In this document: positions 1 through 4,757 of the stretch, piece after piece
Layout: every line of letters begins with the position of its first letter
How positions within the stretch are numbered: position 1 is the stretch's first letter
Origin: Ruminococcaceae bacterium UBA5295
GTDB lineage: Bacteria > Bacillota > Clostridia > Oscillospirales > Acutalibacteraceae
DNA: 7,204 bases
Assembly (NCBI GenBank): GCA_002411365.1
Contig: DHSD01000017.1
Coordinates: 1-7,204 of the forward strand
Direction: 5' to 3'
Position numbers and translations under genes: made by a program
Notes under the pieces: model-generated
Databases searched by the model: none
The model's input: only the letters and a program-made list of their open reading frames with translations
What the model was told of the DNA's origin: nothing

Positions 1-695
1 TGCGGGTGGTCGTTCGGGTTCATTACAGAGCCGCGGACGGTCGGGCGCCAACCCATGTGGCGCTTGCGGCCGGCCTTGCCGATTTTAAGGTTTTCATGGT
101 CAACGTTGCTTACCTGACCGACTGTAGCCATGCAGGTTATCGGCACATTGCGCAGTTCGCCTGAAGGCAGGCGCAGAAGCGCGAGGCCGTTCTCCTTAGC
201 CATAAGCTGGGTCATGATGCCGGCTGCGCGCGCAAGCTGTGCACCTTTGCCCGGGTAAAGCTCAACGTTGTGTATAAACGTGCCTATCGGGATATTTTCA
301 AGTGGAAGCGCATTGCCCGGCTTTATATCAGCCCCTGCACCCGCAACCACTTTGTCGCCGACTTTAAGACCGTCTGGCGCTATAATGTAGCTCTTCTCGC
401 CGTCTTCATACTTAATAAGGGCGATGAATGCACTGCGGTTCGGGTCATATTCAATGCTCTGCACTGTTGCAGGCATATCAAACTTGCGGCGTTTGAAATC
501 GATTATACGGTACTTCTTGCGGTTGCCGCCGCCGCGATGACGCACCGTTATGCGGCCGTAATTGTTGCGGCCGGCATTCTTCTTTTTTGGAGCCAGAAGG
601 CTTTTTTCCGGTTCTTTTTTAGTCAGGCCACTGTAATCCGTGACTGACATATTGCGCCGGGAAGCCGTAGTAGGCTTAAAATTTATAGTTGGCAT
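1..695 (-). CDS. rplB: 50S ribosomal protein L2, C-terminus missing (window edge)
   Basis: L2 is a core protein of the large ribosomal subunit that binds 23S rRNA near the peptidyl transferase centre and supports subunit joining. The visible part is 231 codons plus two bases, of a usual length of about 275 residues. It starts MPTINFKPTTASRR and carries the typical RHRGGGNRKKYRIIDFKR stretch near residue 55, then the OB-fold and SH3-like RNA-binding regions. It ends in MNPNDHP, just before the conserved His/Gly-rich loop (HGGGEG in the family), which lies outside the window; the last two bases, CA, fit the expected His codon. The ATG at 695-693 follows GAGGAG at normal spacing. It is the fifth gene of the S10 operon, 71 nt after rplW. 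The truncation comes from the window edge and is not a mutation. Confidence 0.97.
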   Translation of the reverse strand, partial: MPTINFKPTTASRRNMSVTDYSGLTKKEPEKSLLAPKKKNAGRNNYGRITVRHRGGGNRKKYRIIDFKRRKFDMPATVQSIEYDPNRSAFIALIKYEDGEKSYIIAPDGLKVGDKVVAGAGADIKPGNALPLENIPIGTFIHNVELYPGKGAQLARAAGIMTQLMAKENGLALLRLPSGELRNVPITCMATVGQVSNVDHENLKIGKAGRKRHMGWRPTVRGSVMNPNDHP

Positions 696-722
696 CTTTC
701 ACACTCCTCATGACGGCTTTGC

Positions 723-765
723 GGGGATCTGCCAAATCCCCATCCATGCCTCCGCATTTTGCGGA
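723..765 (-). other. Two small hairpins in the rplW-rplB gap
   Basis: The 71-nt gap between rplW and rplB holds two perfect inverted repeats. TCCGCA at 751-756 pairs with TGCGGA at 760-765 (6 bp, 3-nt loop) and starts two bases after the rplW stop codon. GGGGAT at 723-728 pairs with ATCCCC at 736-741 (6 bp, 7-nt loop). Neither is followed by a U tract in the transcript, so they are unlikely to be intrinsic terminators. They may be mRNA processing or stability elements, or simply insulate the two reading frames. The pairing is seen in the sequence; any function is inference. Confidence 0.5.
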
Positions 766-766
766 A

Positions 767-1057
767 TTACATCATGCTGTCAAAGAACTCAATTGATTTG
801 CTGTCGGGCTTTAAAGTGACAACTGCTTTCTTCCATGACCTGGTGTAGCCCTGGCTTTTGCCCTGGCGGCGAAAATGGCCGCGGACATGTAGCGTATTCA
901 CTTTTGCTACCTTTACGCCGAAAAGCTCTTCGCAAGCTTTTGCAACGTCTATCTTCGTAGCTCCCTGAGCAACCTCAAACGTATACTTCTTGTTTCCAAT
1001 CCCTGCCATGCTTTTCTCGGTGATGATAGGGCGGATTATAATATCCTGCGCTGCCAT
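767..1057 (-). CDS. rplW: 50S ribosomal protein L23
   Basis: L23 sits at the exit of the nascent peptide tunnel, where trigger factor and the signal recognition particle dock. The 96-residue product is full length for bacterial L23. It has the conserved N-terminal IIRPIITEKS segment, whose Glu14 matches the residue (Glu18 in E. coli) that contacts trigger factor, and the C-terminal GYTRSWKKAVVTL signature around residues 70-82. The start ATG directly follows the rplD stop codon (TAAATG), and its ribosome binding site GAGGAGG lies inside the end of rplD, so translation is probably coupled. The protein ends with a double Met. It is the fourth gene of the S10 operon and nothing in it looks unusual. 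Confidence 0.97.
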   Translation of the reverse strand: MAAQDIIIRPIITEKSMAGIGNKKYTFEVAQGATKIDVAKACEELFGVKVAKVNTLHVRGHFRRQGKSQGYTRSWKKAVVTLKPDSKSIEFFDSMM

Positions 1058-1681
1058 TTAAGCGTACACCTCCTCAATGCGGGCTACCGCATCCTTTGCC
1101 ACAATGAATTTGTCGGCATTAAGGATGTCGTAAACATTGAGAGTGTTTACGGCAGCTGTTTTAACGCCCGGGATGTTATTTGCCGAAACAATGACCTTTT
1201 CGTCGGCCTGCGGCGTAACGATAAGTGCTTTCTTGCATGAACCGACCGCCTTTAGCATTTCCACGACTGTCTTAGTGCGGTAAGAATCCACCGCTATCTT
1301 GTCAACAATAACGATCTCGTTATCCTTTACCTTGCTTGAAAGTGCCGACTTCATTGCGAGGCGTTTTTCCTTTTTGTTCAGCGTTATGCTGTAGTCGCGC
1401 GGTTTGGGGGCAAACACTACGCCACCGTGTGTCCACTGCGGCGCACGGATGGAACCCTGCCTTGCGTGGCCTGTGCCCTTCTGCCTCCATGGCTTCTTGC
1501 CGCCGCCTGAAACTTCTGCGCGGGTCAGGGCGGACTGTGTGCCTTGGCGCATATTTGCCAGGTGCGCAACAACTACATCGTGCATGGCTGGCTTATTTGG
1601 CTCGATTCCAAATACGGCATCGGACAGATCCATCTTCCCGACTTCCTTGCCTGCCATATCAAGTACTGCTACTGTAGGCAT
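1058..1681 (-). CDS. rplD: 50S ribosomal protein L4
   Basis: L4 is a primary 23S rRNA-binding protein whose extended loop lines the constriction of the peptide tunnel. The 207-residue product is full length. The conserved loop is visible at about residues 58-95, with KKPWRQKGTGHARQGS at 62-77 followed by RAPQWTHGGVVFAPKPRDY; the tunnel-tip region looks wild-type-like. The globular Rossmann-like domain surrounds it. The ATG at 1681-1679 follows GGGGAGGAGG at good spacing, 17 nt after the rplC stop. In E. coli L4 is also the autogenous repressor of its own S10 operon, acting on the leader RNA. The structured leader upstream of rpsJ here makes L4 the first candidate regulator, but that link is inference. 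Confidence 0.97.
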   Translation of the reverse strand: MPTVAVLDMAGKEVGKMDLSDAVFGIEPNKPAMHDVVVAHLANMRQGTQSALTRAEVSGGGKKPWRQKGTGHARQGSIRAPQWTHGGVVFAPKPRDYSITLNKKEKRLAMKSALSSKVKDNEIVIVDKIAVDSYRTKTVVEMLKAVGSCKKALIVTPQADEKVIVSANNIPGVKTAAVNTLNVYDILNADKFIVAKDAVARIEEVYA

Positions 1682-1698
1682 CTCTGTTCCTCCTCCCC

Positions 1699-2340
1699 TC
1701 AGGCTCTGGCAGCTTTAACGCTGTCATGGATTACTACTAAACCGCCGTTCGGGCCCGGAACCGCACCGCGGATGGCGATCAAATTATTTTCAGTATCTAC
1801 TTTCGCAACGGTAAGGTTGAGCACGGTGACCCTTTCGGCACCGAGATGGCCGGCCATACGTTTGCCCGGGAAAACTCTCGACGGGCTTGAGCAGCAGCCG
1901 CTTGAGCCGCCCATACGGACTATAGGCCCTGTGCCGTGCGATTCCTTAAGGCGGTGGAAGTTCCAGCGCTTTATGACACCGGCGCAGCCTTTGCCCTTGC
2001 TGACTGCCGTAACATCAATTTTGTCGCCTTCAGCAAAAGTATCAGCCTTTACGAGGTCGCCCACCTTATATGAATCCGCATTTTCGAAACGGAATTCGCG
2101 CAGCGCCTTTTTAGGGCCTGTGCCGGCCTTGTCGAAATGGCCTTTGAGCGGCTTGGTAACCTTCTGTGCCTTTACATTGCCGAAACCGAGCTGAACGCTT
2201 GCATAACCGTCATTTTCAACTGTCTTTTTCTGTGTGACAGCGCAAGGGCCCGCTTCGATTACCGTAACTGGGATGACATTGCCCTTTTTGTCGAAAATCT
2301 GCGTCATGCCGATTTTCCTGCCGATAATACCCTTTTTCAT
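1699..2340 (-). CDS. rplC: 50S ribosomal protein L3
   Basis: L3 is one of the first proteins to assemble on 23S rRNA, and its long central loop reaches towards the peptidyl transferase centre. The 213-residue product is full length, with N-terminal GRKIGMTQIF (7-16), the SKGKGCAGVIKRWNFHR block (114-130), and the loop SSPSRVFPGKRMAGH (151-165), followed by the ERVTVLNL strand. At the loop tip the order is GCCSSP (148-153). The glutamine methylated by PrmB in E. coli (Gln150, in GQNQTP) is replaced by Ser151, so no such methylation is expected. The ATG at 2340-2338 follows AAGGAGGT. It lies 67 nt downstream of rpsJ and 17 nt before rplD. Confidence 0.97.
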   Translation of the reverse strand: MKKGIIGRKIGMTQIFDKKGNVIPVTVIEAGPCAVTQKKTVENDGYASVQLGFGNVKAQKVTKPLKGHFDKAGTGPKKALREFRFENADSYKVGDLVKADTFAEGDKIDVTAVSKGKGCAGVIKRWNFHRLKESHGTGPIVRMGGSSGCCSSPSRVFPGKRMAGHLGAERVTVLNLTVAKVDTENNLIAIRGAVPGPNGGLVVIHDSVKAARA

Positions 2341-2365
2341 GATTTACCTCCTTGACAGGTTATTG

Positions 2366-2381
2366 GTTGGCTCGTGCCAAC
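2366..2381 (-). other. Hairpin in the rpsJ-rplC gap
   Basis: GTTGGC at 2366-2371 and GCCAAC at 2376-2381 form a perfect 6-bp stem with a 4-nt loop, between the rpsJ stop and the rplC ribosome binding site. A second, weaker GC-rich inverted repeat (CCGG, 3-nt spacer, CCGG) sits beside it at 2388-2398. No U tract follows either one, so termination is unlikely. They may tune the stability or translation of the message between the two cistrons. The structure is seen in the sequence; the role is unknown. Confidence 0.45.
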
Positions 2382-2407
2382 ATGACCCCGGCCGCCGGTA
2401 GGTTGAA

Positions 2408-2719
2408 TCAGAGTTTAATCTCCACTTCAACACCTGCGGGGAGTTCAAGGCCCATCAGCGACTCTACCGTCTTGTTCGACGGCCTGAGGACATCAATAAG
2501 CCTTTTGTGGGTTCTCATCTCGAACTGCTCGCGGCTGTCCTTATATTTATGAACAGCGCGCAGAACCGTTATGATCTGCTTTTCCGTCGGGAGCGGAACT
2601 GGGCCTGAGACCCTTGCGCCCGTGCGCTTTGCGGTCTGCACGATCTTCTCTGCCGACTGGTCGACAAGCTGATGGTCGTACCCCTTGATCCTGATTCTGA
2701 GCTTTTCCTTGACTGCCAC
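2408..2719 (-). CDS. rpsJ: 30S ribosomal protein S10 (NusE)
   Basis: S10 is a small-subunit head protein that also serves as NusE, a partner of NusB and NusG in transcription antitermination. The 103-residue product is the usual length and has the family hallmarks: KLRIRIKGYDHQLVD (6-20), the GARVSGPVPLPTEK signature (34-47), the HKYKDSREQFEMRTHKRLID segment (57-76) and C-terminal LPAGVEVEIKL. The start is GTG at 2719-2717, chosen because AAGGAGG lies 9 nt upstream and homology to S10 begins exactly there. The frame stays open for 60 more codons upstream, but those run through the leader terminator and do not resemble S10. It is the first gene of the operon and is transcribed from the promoter at 3039-3011 through a structured leader. 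Confidence 0.97.
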   Translation of the reverse strand: MAVKEKLRIRIKGYDHQLVDQSAEKIVQTAKRTGARVSGPVPLPTEKQIITVLRAVHKYKDSREQFEMRTHKRLIDVLRPSNKTVESLMGLELPAGVEVEIKL

Positions 2720-2728
2720 TTTGGATCG

Positions 2729-2735
2729 CCTCCTT
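2729..2735 (-). promoter_or_regulatory. Ribosome binding site that fixes the rpsJ GTG start
   Basis: The transcript reads AAGGAGG here, a near-perfect Shine-Dalgarno sequence 9 nt before the GTG at 2719-2717. It decides between the GTG start and the upstream in-frame ATG codons of the longer open frame, which have no comparable site. It lies 16 nt downstream of the 3' strand of the long-range helix at 2752-2762, so leader folding may influence its accessibility. Confidence 0.9.
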
Positions 2736-2751
2736 GTTGTAGTTGGCGGGC

Positions 2752-2856
2752 GACGTTTTCTGAAAACCTGACACCGTGCCGGGTGTTTCTTTGGTACATA
2801 TAAAAAAACGGATTTCATCACTAACTGAAATCCGGGTGTAAGGCACAAAAAACGTC
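2752..2856 (-). other. 11-bp long-range pairing that brackets the leader terminator
   Basis: In the transcript GACGUUUUUUG (2856-2846) is complementary to CAGAAAACGUC (2762-2752): 11 consecutive pairs with one U-G wobble. The helix would enclose the terminator hairpin (2834-2809) and a 5-bp ACACC/GGUGU hairpin, giving a closed multibranch domain that ends 16 nt before the rpsJ ribosome binding site. Because its 3' strand lies past the terminator, it can form only in read-through RNA. It therefore fits a translational or RNA-stability element, or a protein-binding domain, better than an antiterminator. The pairing is seen; function is inference. Confidence 0.55.
2802..2834 (-). terminator. Intrinsic terminator inside the S10 leader (attenuator)
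   Basis: The transcript reads CGGAUUUCA (2834-2826), an 8-nt loop, UGAAAUCCG (2817-2809), then seven U (2808-2802). This is a perfect 9-bp stem directly followed by a U tract, the standard form of a factor-independent terminator. It lies downstream of the S10 promoter and about 80 nt upstream of the rpsJ start. Transcripts from that promoter should therefore either stop here, giving an RNA of about 200 nt, or read through into the ribosomal operon. It is too far from htrA (about 290 nt past its stop, after another terminator and the promoter) to be simply that operon's end. Confidence 0.85.
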
Positions 2857-2904
2857 TGAGTACAAACGGCACGGCAAAATAGCCGTTCCGCCTGCGCACT
2901 CAAA
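2855..2904 (-). other. Long imperfect hairpin in the S10 leader, followed by six U
   Basis: The transcript segment 2904-2896 (UUUGAGUGC) pairs with 2863-2855 (GUACUCAGA) in 9 bp including two G-U pairs. Inside, after a small internal loop, GCGG (2891-2888) pairs with CCGU (2869-2866). After one A-G mismatch, ACGGC (2886-2882) pairs with GCCGU (2875-2871), closing a UAUUUU loop. Two bases after the stem comes a run of six U (2852-2847). It could be a second, weaker terminator or a protein-binding hairpin. Its base partly overlaps the 5' strand of the long-range helix (2856-2846), so the two may compete. Confidence 0.6.
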
Positions 2905-3010
2905 AATATCTGTCGCCCGGTTTAAAATCGGACATACTCCACGGAAATAACCGGCAGTAAATGCCGCAACCTCCCGCTTCAACGCATATCTGTTGCAGTC
3001 GTACTCAATT

Positions 3011-3039
3011 ATAATATCACTTCTAATCCTTAAATGCAA
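3011..3039 (-). promoter_or_regulatory. Promoter of the S10 ribosomal protein operon
   Basis: On the minus strand the -35 box is TTGCAT (3039-3034) and the -10 box is TATTAT (3016-3011), with a 17-nt spacer and a TGA directly before the -10 that makes it an extended -10. An A/T-rich stretch at about 3060-3042 could act as an UP element. The expected start is near 3005-3004, giving a leader of about 285 nt. It lies about 80 nt past the htrA stop and after a terminator-like hairpin, so the ribosomal operon has its own promoter. It is a sigma-A-type promoter by eye only. Confidence 0.8.
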
Positions 3040-3067
3040 GGGAAATTTTCAGTTTATTTATCGGCAT

Positions 3068-3101
3068 AAAAGTGTGCAGGCAGCTTGCCTGCTACCTGCA
3101 C
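3068..3101 (-). terminator. Probable intrinsic terminator after htrA
   Basis: The transcript reads GUGCAGGUAGC (3101-3091), a 6-nt loop, then GCUGCCUGCAC (3084-3074): 11 bp with one U-G wobble. It is followed by AC and only four U (3071-3068). It begins about 18 nt after the htrA stop codon, the expected place for the end of the three-gene operon. The stem is strong but the U tract is short, so termination may be incomplete, with some read-through towards the S10 operon. Confidence 0.7.
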
Positions 3102-3119
3102 CATAAAAGCATTTACAGC

Positions 3120-4757
3120 CTATTTCTGTGTTTCGCCTTTGTCTTCGAGGAGCTTTACTTTAATTGTCTTGTAATGGCCGTTTCCGCTGGCTGCGTCAGC
3201 ATAAACAGTCATTGCGATGGTGTCGCTCGGCTTATGGGAACTGAGTATGGCATTGAGGTCATCAAGCGAAGTTACCTTTTTGCCGTCTGCCGCGGTTATG
3301 ATGTCGCCGACTTTCGCCCCTGCACGCCCAACGTAGCTGTCGGATTCTATAGAGCGTATCATTATGCCCTCGGTCGAGCCGAAAAGGCTTGCCTGCGCGG
3401 AACCGACGTCCTGCCCTGTTATGCCAAGGCGGCAGCGCCCCGAAACATAGCTGTTCCTTACAAGCTGGTTTATTATGCCCGCCGCACGGCTGACAGGAAT
3501 GGCAAATCCCATGCCTTCATAGCCCGTAGCTGCTATTTTGTTGGAGTTTATGCCTATAACCTGCGCATACATGTTAACGAGCGGTCCACCTGAGTTACCC
3601 GGATTTATCGCCGCATCGGTCTGGATATACGTCATCCCATTCGCGCTGTAGTTCTCTATCGTCCTGTTAAGCGCCGAAATCATGCCGCCAGTAAGCGAGC
3701 CGGCAAAACTTAGGCCTCCCGGATTGCCTATTGCAAGCACTTCGTCGCCTATCTCCATGCTGTCAATGCTGCCAAACGTCGCAGGTGACAGGTTATTCGC
3801 ATTTATTTTCAGCACCGCAATGTCGGACGTTTTATCATACCCCACAACTTTAGCCTGATATGCCTTGTTGCTGTGCAGGATCACTTTTTCGGCGTTATTC
3901 CTTGAATAGCCGACGACGTGAGCATTAGTCAGTATATATCCGTCACTTGATGCAACTATGCCCGTCCCTTCCCCAGTAGAACCTCCGCCTGCGCTGGAAG
4001 CAGAGCTTACCGTTGTCTCAACGCCTACCACACTCTGTATAACTTTTTTGTAAACATCTTTCGCGCTCATAGCGGAGCCGGTAGGTTTGCCTTGGATAGT
4101 AATGCCCCTGGCGTTAGGATCGATGCCATTGCCTGAAATGCCGCTTATCACACTTCCGGAGCCTGAAGAGCCCGATTTTTTCGGCATCGTCCCGTTTATC
4201 CCAGATGAAGAGGACTGCGAGGAAGATGCCTGGCCTGACTGAGAATCAGCGCCCTGCTGCATGAGACCCGGACGCGCGGCAAAGACGGCAAATGCCACAA
4301 CAAGCCCTGCCGCAACAATGCCGATTACCCAGAAGAATGTTTTCAACCCACTGCCCATCTTATGGTGCTGCTTTGGCGGCATTGGGCCGTTAGGCTCCCA
4401 TGGCGACTGCGGGTTTTGCTGAGGTGAATACGGGTTGTCATACCTGCCCTGATAATAGCCGTATTTGCCATAAGGGTAATAAGCGCCGCCGTACGAAGGC
4501 TGGTTCCAGCCCTGGCCATACGGTGGAAGGCCGCCCTGCTGCTTTTGGCCCGCATCAGGCCCTTTGGAACCCGTAGGGCTTTTCCCTTCCTCAGGGCTGC
4601 TGCCTGCCTCTTGGCCATTTTCAGGCTGTTTTTCCTGCTTCTCATCTGCAGCAGCAGGCTCCTCTGAAGGGGAATTTCCGCTGTTTTCTGACCGGCTATT
4701 ATCCCCGCCATCATTACCCTGGCTGCTGTTCCAAGGTTCCTGATTACTATCATTCAT
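3120..4757 (-). CDS. htrA: Membrane-anchored HtrA/DegP-like serine protease with one PDZ domain
   Basis: This is an S1C-family protease and chaperone that degrades misfolded proteins on the outer face of the membrane. Of 545 residues, about 1-136 are cytoplasmic and low-complexity: first Ser/Asn/Glu/Gln-rich, then Pro/Gly/Tyr-rich at about 77-118. A single transmembrane segment (about 140-161) and a Ser/Gly-rich linker (about 165-225) follow. The trypsin-like domain (about 233-435) has the full triad: His280 in ILTNAHVV, Asp312 in TSDIAVLK and Ser389 in NPGNSGGPL. One PDZ domain (about 440-537) starts at GRCRLGITG and includes GAKVGDIITAADG. The ATG overlaps the end of the kinase gene by 8 nt (ATGAATGA) with only a weak AAGGG-type site upstream, so translation is probably coupled. 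The neighbours suggest a secretion- or envelope-stress role similar to HtrA under CssRS in B. subtilis. Confidence 0.93.
   Translation of the reverse strand: MNDSNQEPWNSSQGNDGGDNSRSENSGNSPSEEPAAADEKQEKQPENGQEAGSSPEEGKSPTGSKGPDAGQKQQGGLPPYGQGWNQPSYGGAYYPYGKYGYYQGRYDNPYSPQQNPQSPWEPNGPMPPKQHHKMGSGLKTFFWVIGIVAAGLVVAFAVFAARPGLMQQGADSQSGQASSSQSSSSGINGTMPKKSGSSGSGSVISGISGNGIDPNARGITIQGKPTGSAMSAKDVYKKVIQSVVGVETTVSSASSAGGGSTGEGTGIVASSDGYILTNAHVVGYSRNNAEKVILHSNKAYQAKVVGYDKTSDIAVLKINANNLSPATFGSIDSMEIGDEVLAIGNPGGLSFAGSLTGGMISALNRTIENYSANGMTYIQTDAAINPGNSGGPLVNMYAQVIGINSNKIAATGYEGMGFAIPVSRAAGIINQLVRNSYVSGRCRLGITGQDVGSAQASLFGSTEGIMIRSIESDSYVGRAGAKVGDIITAADGKKVTSLDDLNAILSSHKPSDTIAMTVYADAASGNGHYKTIKVKLLEDKGETQK

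Larger units (their letters stand above)
2720..3004 (-). promoter_or_regulatory. Structured 5' leader of the S10 operon (candidate attenuator)
   Basis: Between the inferred transcription start (about 3004) and the rpsJ start codon there are about 285 nt without a credible gene. In transcript order the leader shows: (1) two mutually exclusive helices, a 5-bp hairpin (2952-2956 with 2962-2966) and a 6-bp helix (2917-2922 with 2949-2954) that share bases; (2) a long imperfect hairpin at 2904-2855 followed by six U; (3) an intrinsic terminator at 2834-2802; (4) a 5-bp hairpin ACACC/GGUGU around 2787-2772; and (5) the downstream half of an 11-bp long-range helix at 2762-2752, then the rpsJ ribosome binding site. 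S10 leaders of gamma-proteobacteria are controlled by L4 through attenuation and translation. Whether this one answers to L4, another ribosomal protein or another signal cannot be read from sequence. Confidence 0.75.

Noticed and set aside
1544..2194. 216-codon open frame on the plus strand across rplC and rplD
   Set aside because: It is antisense to two certain ribosomal protein genes and has Ser/Pro/Leu-rich, shadow-like composition without a recognisable domain.
2720..2899. N-terminal extension of S10 by 60 codons to an upstream ATG
   Set aside because: The extension runs through the leader terminator, has no ribosome binding site and no S10-like sequence. The GTG at 2719 has AAGGAGG at 9 nt and matches the family start.
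2855..2904. Calling the first leader hairpin a definite terminator
   Set aside because: The stem has a mismatch, an internal loop and several wobble pairs, and two bases separate it from the U tract. It was kept as a hairpin of unknown role.
2821..3039. Possible leader peptide or small gene of 72 codons on the minus strand
   Set aside because: Its ATG would lie within the S10 promoter, upstream of the inferred transcription start. It has no ribosome binding site and its frame ends inside the terminator stem. It is better explained as an incidental open frame.
3072..3593. 173-codon open frame on the plus strand overlapping the end of htrA
   Set aside because: It is fully antisense to the protease domain and PDZ codons, has no family resemblance and no good ribosome binding site. 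It is a shadow of htrA.
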